Shown here piece by piece: positions 1 through 5,973 of a stretch of DNA of 6,660 nt. The notes beneath the pieces were generated by a model. It did no database searches and was not told the DNA's origin. It was given only the letters and a program-made list of their open reading frames with translations. The position numbers and the translations under genes were made by a program. The stretch is from an uncultured Bacteroidales bacterium. Lineage in GTDB: Bacteria; Bacteroidota; Bacteroidia; Bacteroidales; Paludibacteraceae. The stretch lies in NCBI GenBank assembly GCA_937886455.1, contig CALGCU010000130.1, positions 1 to 6,660 of the forward strand. The letters run 5' to 3'. How positions within the stretch are numbered: position 1 is the stretch's first letter; the number at the start of each line of letters is the position of its first letter.

Positions 1-221
1 CCCCCTCCGCTCCGCTCCGTAAACTACGCTACACTCGTCCCCCTGAGCAGGGCGACAGTGCGGTTAGAACTTGTATATGAGAGAGTTACGCTTGTTTGTG
101 TGGCGAATAAATTTTATAAATACAGTGCTACGTCATTGGAGGGCGATAGTGCTTTTTAGTTAGCACTTAAATATAAAAGTTATTAGGATATTAGGTTATA
201 GGTTTTTTTGTGTAGTAATAA
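1..221. other. Non-coding left edge with short GC-rich repeats
   Basis: I see no convincing gene here. The first 60 bases are much richer in G+C than the rest and include three tandem CTCCG units at 5-19. The 13-mer AGGGCGAYAGTGC occurs at 49-61 and again at 140-152 with one difference (C or T). A weak hairpin (AGTGCT at 148-153 pairing with AGCACT at 162-167, 8-nt loop) overlaps the second copy. These look like pieces of a dispersed intergenic repeat or the remains of an intergenic element cut by the window edge. No terminal inverted repeat or transposase is visible. Confidence 0.4.
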
Positions 222-257
222 AAAAAGAAGTGATAGGGATTTCTATCACTTCTTTTT
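222..257 (-). terminator. Intrinsic terminator of the HU gene
   Basis: A perfect 15-bp inverted repeat (222-236 pairs with 243-257) encloses a 6-nt loop. Read on the minus strand, the 3' arm ends in a run of T residues that continues past the stem. It begins 20 bp beyond the HU stop codon. The A/T-rich outer stem gives T-runs on both strands, so it could also stop rightward transcription entering from the left. Confidence 0.85.
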
Positions 258-277
258 GTTTGTTTTGCTATGAATGA

Positions 278-550
278 TTATTTCAAAGCAGCGTTGAGTT
301 TAGAACCAGCTTTGAATTTAGCAGTTTTCTTAGCAGGGATAGCAATAGTTTGTTTTGTTGCTGGGTTGATACCAGTGCGTGCAGCGCGTTCCAAAACAGA
401 GAAGCTTCCGAATCCAGGAAGAACTACTTTATCACCGGCTACCAATGCGTTTTCAATAACTTTCAATGTTGCATCAAATACGTTTTGTGCATTTGCTGCG
501 CTAACACCTGCTTGAGCAGCGATAGCTTTAACTAATTCAGCTTTTGTCAT
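278..550 (-). CDS. HU-family histone-like DNA-binding protein
   Basis: This 90-residue protein is a complete single-domain HU/IHF family member. HU dimers bend and compact nucleoid DNA in the cytoplasm. Visible hallmarks are the N-terminal helical dimerisation part (MTKAELVKAIAAQAG), the GFGSF turn at residues 46-50, the beta-arm with R-x-G-x-NP (the proline that intercalates in DNA), the IPAKK strand, and the closing FKAGSKLN segment. The length matches HU (about 90 aa), and there is no extension of the kind seen in longer Bacteroidetes HU-like proteins. It starts at ATG 550 behind an A/T-rich leader and is followed by a strong terminator, so it is probably monocistronic. It diverges from the rhomboid run. 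HU versus an IHF subunit cannot be settled from sequence alone, so I give no gene symbol. Confidence 0.95.
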   Translation of the reverse strand: MTKAELVKAIAAQAGVSAANAQNVFDATLKVIENALVAGDKVVLPGFGSFSVLERAARTGINPATKQTIAIPAKKTAKFKAGSKLNAALK

Positions 551-652
551 AGTCGTAAATGTTTAAAATTAAATAAAGATTATATACAATATCTGTAACT
601 CATTGATACCTCTAATCCAAGTAAGAAATATAAAATCATCACTAATACCCTG

Positions 653-684
653 CAAATGTAATACTTTGGTTTATAAAATCCAAA
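653..684 (-). promoter_or_regulatory. Bacteroidota-type promoter for HU
   Basis: On the minus strand, TACATTTG (660-653) is an exact match to the -7 consensus TAnnTTTG. TTTG (684-681) lies 20 bp further upstream, the spacing expected for the -33 element. Transcription would start near 646, giving an A/T-rich 5' leader of roughly 95 nt. This is the best-formed promoter in the window, in keeping with the abundance of HU. Confidence 0.7.
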
Positions 685-797
685 TAAAAACAAATAAAAA
701 GATGTTTTTGTGTGCGATTTATGTTAAAAAGTGGTTTTTGTGGAGGGTAATTGGTATTCGTAGTGCGTTTTGTTTTTACTTTCTAATGCTTTTTACT

Positions 798-805
798 TAT
801 TTTTG
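798..805 (+). promoter_or_regulatory. Candidate -7 element for the rhomboid run
   Basis: TATTTTTG matches TAnnTTTG exactly and lies 23 bp before the rhomboid 1 start, implying a leader of less than 20 nt. The nearest TTTG upstream (769-772) is 25 bp away, longer than the usual spacing, so the -33 half is weak. No better candidate is visible in the 551-828 gap, which otherwise holds only the HU promoter and A/T-rich sequence. Confidence 0.4.
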
Positions 806-828
806 CAGAATAGATTTTTATTGTATTT

Positions 829-1623
829 ATGTCTCAATTTCGTTCATCTTTTTTGAGTTCTATCCCTGTGGTAGTTAAAAACTTATTGTTGCTCAACTTA
901 TTTATTTGGTTGGCTGATTTGTTGTTGCCTCAGATAGTTTCGGATTTTTTGCCGAATTTTGATTTGTCAGACTATTTAGGTCTTCATTATTGGGCCTCCG
1001 ATCGTTTTAATGCATTGCAGTTGCTTTCCTATATGTTTATGCATGCATCTTTTGAGCATTTGTTTTTCAATATGTTTGCTGTGTATATGTTTGGTTCGAC
1101 ATTGGAGAATCAGTGGGGTGGAGTGCGTTTTTTGTTTTATTATTTGCTCACCGGTGTTGGTGCCGGCATAGTTCAAGAGATTATGTGGACTGTAGAGTAT
1201 CATTCTTTACTGAGTGCTCTTGATGAGGCTATTTCGATGGGTTCGGGTGTTGTGTTATTGCCTTATGAGGGTGAGTTGAGCAAGATGTTGAGTTTCTCAG
1301 ATTTGCGTTATTTTGATGCTCCTGCTTTGCTTCATATGAAAGAGTTGCTTTTGAATGCTCCGGTGACTGTGGGTGCTTCGGGTAGTGTTTTTGGTTTGTT
1401 GTTGGCATTTGGTTGGTTGTATCCTCAGGCTGAGTTGATGTTGTTGTTTTTGCCGATACCGATTAAGGCTCGTTTGTTTGTGGCGCTTTATGCCGTTGCT
1501 GAGCTTTTCCTTGGTGTGGCTAATTTTTCAGGAGATAATGTAGCCCATTTTGCTCACTTGGGTGGTATGATTTTTGGATACTTTTTGATTTTATATTGGA
1601 AGAAAAGAGGTACTTTGTATTAG
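829..1623 (+). CDS. Rhomboid-family intramembrane serine protease (first of two)
   Basis: A 264-residue polytopic inner-membrane protease. Rhomboids cleave transmembrane substrates within the bilayer using a Ser-His dyad. The expected residues are all present: H72-xxxx-H77-xxx-N81 (HASFEHLFFN, the oxyanion helix), the GASG motif with nucleophile Ser184, and AHLGGxxxG with catalytic His243. Hydrophobic segments fit six membrane helices (about 15-33, 64-90, 100-116, 182-198, 202-230, 240-257). A loop of about 60 residues (118-178) separates helix 3 from the catalytic serine helix, longer than in E. coli GlpG. No extra cytoplasmic domain is evident. The start is ATG 829, behind a candidate -7 element. 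It ends 37 bp before rhomboid 2 with no terminator between, so the two are probably co-transcribed. Substrates cannot be inferred. Leucine codons are strongly TTG-biased (13 of the first 19). Confidence 0.92.
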   Translation: MSQFRSSFLSSIPVVVKNLLLLNLFIWLADLLLPQIVSDFLPNFDLSDYLGLHYWASDRFNALQLLSYMFMHASFEHLFFNMFAVYMFGSTLENQWGGVRFLFYYLLTGVGAGIVQEIMWTVEYHSLLSALDEAISMGSGVVLLPYEGELSKMLSFSDLRYFDAPALLHMKELLLNAPVTVGASGSVFGLLLAFGWLYPQAELMLLFLPIPIKARLFVALYAVAELFLGVANFSGDNVAHFAHLGGMIFGYFLILYWKKRGTLY

Positions 1624-1660
1624 ATGTGTTTCTTTTTTTTCGTGAAAATTGATTTGTAGT

Positions 1661-2533
1661 ATGGATTTTTTCAAGCAGTTGTTTCAGCGTTTTAGGAGTG
1701 CGGATAACTTATTGCGCCTTATTTACATCAATGTGGGTGTGTGGGTTGTTTTGGCATTGCTATCTTTGGTTTTGAAATTGTTTACTTTGTCGGATGGTGT
1801 TTTGGTGGATTGGTTGGCTACTCCATCCAATGTGATGCTTCTTTTGCGTCGTCCTTGGACATTGTTGAGTTATATGGTGGTTCACAAGGCATTTTTCCAC
1901 TTGTTTTTCAATATGCTTTGTTTGTATTGGTTTGGTAAGGTGTTTTTGATGCAACATAGTGAGAAGCAGCTTGTAGGCCTTTATGTAGTAGGCGGGTTGT
2001 TTGGTGCCTTGGTGTATGTGTTGAGTTATAATTTTTTTCCTCTTTATGCCGATGTTCGTCATTATTCCACTTTGATAGGCGCATCAGCCTCAGTGATGGC
2101 AATTATTGTGGCTTCTGCTATGCAAATGCCTAATATGCAGATGCGTGTGTTGTTGATAGGTAATGTTAGTTTGAAGTACATTGCTATTGTGACTGTTTTG
2201 GTGAGTTTTTTGGGTATTACATCCGAGAATGCAGGAGGAGAGTTGGCTCATTTGGGTGGCGCTTTGGCAGGTTATTTATTTGTTGTATTTTTGCGTCGTG
2301 GAAGCGATTTGACCATTTGGTTTTCCCGTTTAGTGGATTGGTTGAGCAGATTGTTTACGCCATCCAAGCGCAAGAGGTCAAAGTTTCATTATAAACGTCC
2401 GGTGTCGGATGCAGAATACAATGAGCAGAAGGCTTCGCATAATGAGCAAGTAGATTTGATATTAGACAAGATAAAACGTTCAGGCTACGAAAGTCTTACG
2501 AATGATGAAAAGGAGTTACTTTTCCGCCGATAA
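1661..2533 (+). CDS. Rhomboid-family intramembrane serine protease (second, with C-terminal extension)
   Basis: A second rhomboid, 290 residues from ATG 1661. An in-frame TTG at 1649 would add four residues (MICS), but the ATG is the more natural start. Visible motifs are H75-xxxx-H80-xxx-N84 (HKAFFHLFFN), GAS-A with Ser142, and AHLGGxxxG with His197, so the catalytic dyad is intact. The residue after the serine is Ala (143) where rhomboid 1 and most rhomboids have Gly. After the last membrane helix (about 198-212) comes a basic cytoplasmic stretch (KRKRSK, 236-241) and a helical tail of about 45 residues ending in the pattern D-x-IL-x-KI-x-x-x-G-x-x-SLT-x-x-EK. I recognise this tail from Bacteroidetes rhomboids, probably the DUF6576-type tail. 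The last 32 bp overlap the next gene, suggesting translational coupling. The two paralogues differ enough that they are unlikely to be a recent duplication. Confidence 0.9.
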   Translation: MDFFKQLFQRFRSADNLLRLIYINVGVWVVLALLSLVLKLFTLSDGVLVDWLATPSNVMLLLRRPWTLLSYMVVHKAFFHLFFNMLCLYWFGKVFLMQHSEKQLVGLYVVGGLFGALVYVLSYNFFPLYADVRHYSTLIGASASVMAIIVASAMQMPNMQMRVLLIGNVSLKYIAIVTVLVSFLGITSENAGGELAHLGGALAGYLFVVFLRRGSDLTIWFSRLVDWLSRLFTPSKRKRSKFHYKRPVSDAEYNEQKASHNEQVDLILDKIKRSGYESLTNDEKELLFRR

Positions 2534-3647
2534 TCGTCCTTGGTATCGCCAATTAGTTAAGTTGGTAGTAATTGCGTGCAATTTTATCGTTGCATTGTCT
2601 ATGCTGTTGGGTGGTTTAACATTGTGGATAGGTCCGGAGGTATTGTCTTATTTGAGTTGTTTGGGTTTGGCGTTTCCTATCCTTGTGGTGTGTAATATCT
2701 TGTTTGTTCTTTTTTGGTTGTTCATGCGTGATGTGTGGTGTTTGTTGTCCCTCAGTTTGTTGTTGATTTTATATGTTCCGATAAAATATACTTTTTGTTT
2801 TAATCCGGGTAAGCCTTCCGAAGTGAGTGGTGAGAGTATTTCGGTGTTGAGTTATAACACGATGACATTAGGTAGGTTTGCGCCTCACAAGCCGGGTAAT
2901 CCCAATGCTATTTTGGCGTATATTGTGCAGGAGAGTCCGGATATTGTATGCTTGCAGGAATTTGGAGTAGCCAAATCGGGTAATAATTTGCGTATGTCGG
3001 ATGTGAAGTCGGCTCTACGAGACTATCCTTATTCGCATATAGAATATACAACCAACACCCAGCGTAAGAGTGTGGGTATTGCTACATTTTCAAAGTATCC
3101 CATTGTGCGGAGGGAGAATTTGGGTATAGATTCTCGTTTTAATGTTGTGATATTTTCCGATGTTGTGGTAAATGGCGATACAGTGCGGGTGTATAATTGT
3201 CATTTGGAGTCGAACAAGCTTACACCAGATGATGTCCAAGCGCAGTCGGATTTGATTCAAGATTTTGACACCCATCGTGCGAGTGTTTATGCCGGTTCGA
3301 TAGTTCGTAAGTTGTCAGCGGCTTATCGTTTGCGTGCCACTCAGGCGCGTCAGGTGGCCAAGTCGGTAAGTGTTTCTCCCTATCCGGTGTTGTTGTGTGG
3401 TGATTTTAATGATGTGCCCAGTTCCTTTGCTTACAATACAATCAGGCGTTCAAAGAAGTTGGTAGATGCTTTTGTGGAGCGAGGAAATGGTTTAGGTTTG
3501 ACCTATCAGCATAATTTGATTCATGTGCGTATTGATTATATCATGCATGATGATTATTTTTGCGCTGTAGAATGTGGTGTGGGCAAAGAAGGGACTTCCG
3601 ACCATTATCCAGTGTATAGTAGATTATATAGAAAAACTAAATTATAA
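2502..3647 (+). CDS. Membrane-anchored endonuclease/exonuclease/phosphatase (EEP) domain protein
   Basis: A 381-residue protein with three predicted membrane helices (about 19-41, 48-74, 77-94) and an EEP catalytic domain (about 112-378). EEP enzymes are metal-dependent phosphoesterases acting on nucleic acids, phospholipids or phosphoinositides. The active-site set is complete: Asn119 (SYN), Glu153 (LQE), His234 (NCH), Asp301 and Asn303 (GDFND), Asp345 (RIDYI), and Asp367-His368 (SDHYPV). Basic residues before helix 1 put the N-terminus inside, so three helices would leave the catalytic domain on the periplasmic side (inference). Residues 240-295 form a charged insertion between the His234 strand and the GDFND strand. 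Two tandem ATGs (2502, 2505) lie inside the end of rhomboid 2, and I keep the first. The 32-bp overlap indicates coupled translation. The substrate cannot be named from sequence. Confidence 0.88.
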   Translation: MMKRSYFSADNRPWYRQLVKLVVIACNFIVALSMLLGGLTLWIGPEVLSYLSCLGLAFPILVVCNILFVLFWLFMRDVWCLLSLSLLLILYVPIKYTFCFNPGKPSEVSGESISVLSYNTMTLGRFAPHKPGNPNAILAYIVQESPDIVCLQEFGVAKSGNNLRMSDVKSALRDYPYSHIEYTTNTQRKSVGIATFSKYPIVRRENLGIDSRFNVVIFSDVVVNGDTVRVYNCHLESNKLTPDDVQAQSDLIQDFDTHRASVYAGSIVRKLSAAYRLRATQARQVAKSVSVSPYPVLLCGDFNDVPSSFAYNTIRRSKKLVDAFVERGNGLGLTYQHNLIHVRIDYIMHDDYFCAVECGVGKEGTSDHYPVYSRLYRKTKL

Positions 3648-3684
3648 TTAATCCCAATTTATAAATTATTTAAACAAAAAAACC

Positions 3685-4059
3685 ATGAACATTCCATCAA
3701 ATTTGAAGTACACAAGTGATCATGAATGGATCCGTGTAGAAGGTAATGAAGCTTATGTAGGAATTACAGATTTTGCTCAAAGCGAATTAGGCGAAATCGT
3801 ATTCGTAGAAGTAGAAACAGTAGGTGAAACCATTGAAGCAAATGCTGTGTTTGGTAGTGTAGAAGCAGTTAAGACAGTGTCTGACCTTAACTTGCCTGTA
3901 ACCGGTGAAATCCTTGAATTCAACGAAGAATTAGAAGATCATCCAGAATTGGTAAATGAAGATCCATACGGTAAAGGATGGATGGTGAAAATCACTGTAA
4001 ACGATCCAGCAGAATTAGACGGATTGTTGGATGCAGCAGGTTACCAAGCTATTATCTAA
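3685..4059 (+). CDS. gcvH: Glycine cleavage system H protein
   Basis: A 124-residue lipoyl carrier. It shuttles the aminomethyl intermediate of glycine from the P protein (decarboxylase) to the T protein, then is reoxidised by the L protein in the cytoplasm. The lipoylated residue is Lys63 in the signature GSVEAVKTVSDL, inside a lipoyl hammerhead domain of normal length. The N-terminal YTSDHEWIRV and the C-terminal PYGKGWMVKI segment are typical. The partner genes gcvP and gcvT are not in the window, so the carrier is separated from its complex here. It begins 37 bp after the EEP stop with an A-rich leader (AAACAAAAAAACC). No clean TAnnTTTG lies in that gap. A TATTTTTG at 3555-3562, inside the EEP gene, is a possible internal -7 element, preceded 20 bp upstream by TTG. 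Readthrough from the upstream run is equally possible. Confidence 0.96.
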   Translation: MNIPSNLKYTSDHEWIRVEGNEAYVGITDFAQSELGEIVFVEVETVGETIEANAVFGSVEAVKTVSDLNLPVTGEILEFNEELEDHPELVNEDPYGKGWMVKITVNDPAELDGLLDAAGYQAII

Positions 4060-4076
4060 TTCTTTATTTAATATTT

Positions 4077-4110
4077 ACAGGCGGGGTTATGGCTTCGCCT
4101 GTATTTTTTT
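4077..4110 (+). terminator. Hairpin terminator or attenuator between gcvH and purE
   Basis: ACAGGCG (4077-4083) pairs with CGCCTGT (4096-4102). Two inner G-T wobbles and a G-C pair extend the stem to 10 bp with a 6-nt loop. Seven T residues follow (4104-4110). It has the form of a rho-independent terminator for gcvH, yet the T-run ends only 12 bp before the purE start. That leaves no room for a normal downstream promoter, so readthrough, attenuation, or a start site overlapping the hairpin must feed purE. Confidence 0.8.
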
Positions 4111-4122
4111 CACGCAAAATTT

Positions 4123-4626
4123 ATGAAAGCACAAGTAAGCATCATCATGGGTAGTACATCCGACCTTCCCATCATGGAGAAGGCGGCTAAGTTGTTGGAT
4201 GAATTTGAAGTTCCATTTGAAATCAATGCCCTTTCTGCCCATCGTACACCTAAGGAGGTGGAGGAATTTGCCGCTCATGCCCAAGAGAGAGGTATTAAGG
4301 TGATTATAGCCGCAGCCGGTATGGCAGCCGCTCTTCCGGGCGTTATAGCAGCACAGACAACCCTTCCGGTGATAGGAGTTCCGATTAGTTCAAAGCTTGA
4401 TGGTGTGGATGCACTCCTTTCCATCGTTCAAATGCCTCCGGGCATTCCTGTAGCCACTGTTGGTATAGATGGTGCGTTGAATGCGGCGATTTTGGCTTTG
4501 CAAATGCTTGCTTTGTCCGATGAAAACGTAGCAAATCGATTGGCTACTTATAAGTCAAACCTCAAGCAAAAGATTGTGGATGCCAATGCCGAATTGGCGA
4601 AGTTACAGTATAAGTATAAGGTGTAA
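4123..4626 (+). CDS. purE: N5-carboxyaminoimidazole ribonucleotide mutase (PurE, class I)
   Basis: A 167-residue cytoplasmic enzyme that converts N5-CAIR to CAIR in de novo purine synthesis, acting after PurK. Class I features are GSTSD (residues 10-14), SAHRTP with the catalytic His40 (E. coli His45), and the C-terminal half with LDGVDALLSIVQMPPGIPVATV. The length fits the family. In the substrate loop AAGMAAALPG, residue 70 is Ala where E. coli PurE has His75 (AGGAAHLPG). The rest of the loop is intact, so the enzyme is probably active, and the change may be shared by its relatives. No purK or other pur gene is adjacent. The gene starts at ATG 4123, directly behind the hairpin at 4077-4110, and ends 20 bp before the repeated hairpin at 4647-4684, which should terminate it. 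Confidence 0.94.
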   Translation: MKAQVSIIMGSTSDLPIMEKAAKLLDEFEVPFEINALSAHRTPKEVEEFAAHAQERGIKVIIAAAGMAAALPGVIAAQTTLPVIGVPISSKLDGVDALLSIVQMPPGIPVATVGIDGALNAAILALQMLALSDENVANRLATYKSNLKQKIVDANAELAKLQYKYKV

Positions 4627-4644
4627 GTTGCACCGATTTATGCC

Positions 4645-4688
4645 ATAACAAAGCCGTGTCATTGTGTAGTGACGCGGCTTTGTTGTGT
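4645..4688 (+). repeat. 44-bp direct repeat, copy 1 (purE side)
   Basis: This sequence is identical base for base to 6558-6601, in the same orientation and 1913 bp away. It starts ATAACAAAGCC and ends GGCTTTGTTGTGT; identity stops abruptly on both sides. It sits between the convergent purE and the last gene of the sigma cassette. Its core is the terminator-like hairpin annotated separately. Confidence 0.9.
4647..4684. terminator. Bidirectional hairpin terminator (copy 1)
   Basis: AACAAAGCCG pairs with CGGCTTTGTT. The stem continues through a T-G wobble, GTCA with TGAC, and T-G and T-A pairs to a GTGT loop: 17 bp in all, unbroken if wobbles are allowed. It lies 20 bp after the purE stop and 42 bp beyond the stop of the convergent gene ending at 4727, so it can serve both. 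The T-tracts are interrupted (TTTGTT) rather than clean. Confidence 0.7.
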
Positions 4689-4726
4689 TGTGATTTATCG
4701 ATTTTTGATGAAATAGGACAATCTTG

Positions 4727-5194
4727 TTATTCTTCACTCATATCATTTATCTCCACCCCTTGATTTTTTAAAAAATCTATCAGCGTATAGGCGTCTGCCC
4801 AACGAGTGTGAAGTGTGTAATTTTTTCCATTCTTGAGTGCAAAGATTAAGCATGGACGCTTTCCCCACACTGACCATGTTTTTGTCAAAGACAGCGAGTG
4901 GATATCAGTCAGTTCAAAATATGTGTTTCGTCGTTTGTTATGAGGGTAGAGTTGTACCTCATTCTTGATTAGACAGACGGGTTGATTTAGTTTACGCAAG
5001 TAGAAAATTATCATTACTAATGCTGTGAGCGCAACACCTATCTCATCGGGTCCTGTCCCTGTATAATTTGTGAATTGAAGAACTAAATAATACACAGCTC
5101 CAACAAACGCTACACCCATAAGCGCGTTGAGTACAACCCATAATGATAATGGTATATGATTAGGACGATAAGGGTAGCAAACAATCGATTTCAT
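4727..5194 (-). CDS. Small membrane protein with possible PH-like C-terminal domain (last gene of sigma cassette)
   Basis: I do not recognise a named family with confidence. The protein has 155 residues. Two hydrophobic helices (about 16-41 and 50-66) are followed by a soluble domain (about 72-150) with alternating beta-like strands (VCLIKNEVQLYP, NTYFELTDIHSLSL, PCLIFALKNGKNYTL) and a final helix (ADAYTLIDFLKNQG). That order resembles bacterial PH-like domains of YcxB- or STM3941-type small membrane proteins; this is inference from pattern only. Basic residues after helix 2 (YLRK) suggest that the domain faces the cytoplasm. It begins 41 bp after the gene at 5236, with no separate TAnnTTTG promoter in the gap, so it is probably the distal gene of the sigma operon. 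It converges on purE. Confidence 0.7.
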   Translation of the reverse strand: MKSIVCYPYRPNHIPLSLWVVLNALMGVAFVGAVYYLVLQFTNYTGTGPDEIGVALTALVMIIFYLRKLNQPVCLIKNEVQLYPHNKRRNTYFELTDIHSLSLTKTWSVWGKRPCLIFALKNGKNYTLHTRWADAYTLIDFLKNQGVEINDMSEE

Positions 5195-5235
5195 CGCAAT
5201 TTATTCATTAAAAAGTGAAACATATTGGTAGTATA

Positions 5236-5607
5236 TCATCTTTTTTTGGTAATCATGATTTCAAGAATAAAAGCAGCAAATAATCCCATTCCTATTCCAA
5301 TTGCCATTGTTATCCAAAATAAGAAATTATTGATAATCCATTTTTTCAATAAGTAGTTAAACAACACACCAATCCCTACACCGAGTAAGGCAAAAACAGC
5401 CCGTACCTTTCCCCAGTTTAAGAAACTTGAATGGTACATTTGGCGTGTGTCATTCTTTTGTTCATTATCTTTGTTCTCCAGTAACTTTTGTCTTATGCGA
5501 TGCTGTTTTACGACAGACCATATCTCCATGAATACTAACCAAAGAGGAAGTATAAAAACAAAAACAATGGCTATAATCAATGTAAATAAGTTGCAATCAG
5601 TATTCAT
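5236..5607 (-). CDS. Three-helix membrane protein, DUF6249-like layout
   Basis: A 123-residue protein. The layout is one N-terminal membrane helix (about 7-29), a charged, polar cytoplasmic linker (30-66, KQHRIRQKLLENKDNEQKN), then two glycine-rich helices (69-87 and 92-117) and a basic end (KKR). This matches the arrangement I associate with DUF6249 proteins, often found beside ECF sigma genes in Bacteroidales, but I assign it only by layout. No catalytic motif is visible. It lies 48 bp downstream of the anti-sigma candidate, with no promoter-like sequence between, and probably belongs to the same transcript. Its role may be membrane sensing or regulation of the sigma factor (inference from context). 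Confidence 0.7.
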   Translation of the reverse strand: MNTDCNLFTLIIAIVFVFILPLWLVFMEIWSVVKQHRIRQKLLENKDNEQKNDTRQMYHSSFLNWGKVRAVFALLGVGIGVLFNYLLKKWIINNFLFWITMAIGIGMGLFAAFILEIMITKKR

Positions 5608-5655
5608 GATAGTGTCTTATTCGTATTGTTGGTCATGTAAATTATCTCATCTTCA

Positions 5656-5973
5656 TTAGATTTGGTATGTATAAACTCTTCTGGCTCCAGCCAAGAGTGT
5701 TATTAGCATAGGTACTACCATACAAACCACTTTTAACGTTTTTGGAAAACTCAATACATCCATTACTTGATACAATACAAATCCATACAACATTACCGCA
5801 AGTGGAACTCCAAAACACACCCCAATCAACTTAAGCCATGCCACCAAAGTTTTTTTAAGCAAATCGTGACGAACAACAGCAATCACTTCTTCTTGTATGC
5901 TTTTCATTTCCGGTTGCAGTTTACTCAGTTCTGCTAATAAAGTATCCAGTTCAGACTCGGTTATCTTACTCAT
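5656..5973 (-). CDS. Small two-helix membrane protein, candidate anti-sigma factor
   Basis: A 105-residue protein. The N-terminal 40 residues are predicted to be cytoplasmic and helical (ESELDTLLAELSKLQPEMKS), followed by two membrane helices (about 46-70 and 79-96). Its ATG lies inside the end of the sigma gene (ATGAGTAA, 8-bp overlap), so translation of the two is coupled. A short cytoplasmic N-terminus joined to the membrane and coupled to an ECF sigma gene is the usual plan of membrane anti-sigma factors. However, no zinc-binding HxxxCxxC motif is present and I cannot see homology to a named anti-sigma domain. Anti-sigma function is therefore inferred from position. It could equally be an accessory membrane protein. 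Confidence 0.7.
   Translation of the reverse strand: MSKITESELDTLLAELSKLQPEMKSIQEEVIAVVRHDLLKKTLVAWLKLIGVCFGVPLAVMLYGFVLYQVMDVLSFPKTLKVVCMVVPMLITLLAGARRVYTYQI

Noticed and set aside
1..159. Rightward frame open from the window edge to TAG at 157-159 (52 codons)
   Set aside because: The translation begins with low-complexity proline-rich sequence from the CTCCG repeats and shows no domain or motif. It looks like an open frame across intergenic repeats, though a gene tail cannot be fully excluded.
270..515. Rightward 81-codon frame antisense to HU
   Set aside because: It lies wholly opposite a clear HU gene, and its hydrophobic look is a by-product of the antisense of Ala- and Lys-rich codons.
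603..878. Rightward 91-codon frame across the gap between HU and rhomboid 1
   Set aside because: It covers the HU promoter and runs out of frame into the well-supported rhomboid 1 start. Its composition is what A/T-rich intergenic DNA gives by chance.
1760..2062. Leftward 100-codon frame opposite rhomboid 2
   Set aside because: It is rich in His, Gln, Lys and Thr, as expected from the antisense of TTG- and TTT-rich membrane-protein codons, and has no start context or motif.
3555..3562. TATTTTTG inside the EEP gene as the gcvH promoter
   Set aside because: It matches the -7 consensus with a TTG 20 bp upstream, but it lies about 120 bp before gcvH inside coding sequence where such matches occur by chance. 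I mention it only as a possibility in the gcvH entry.
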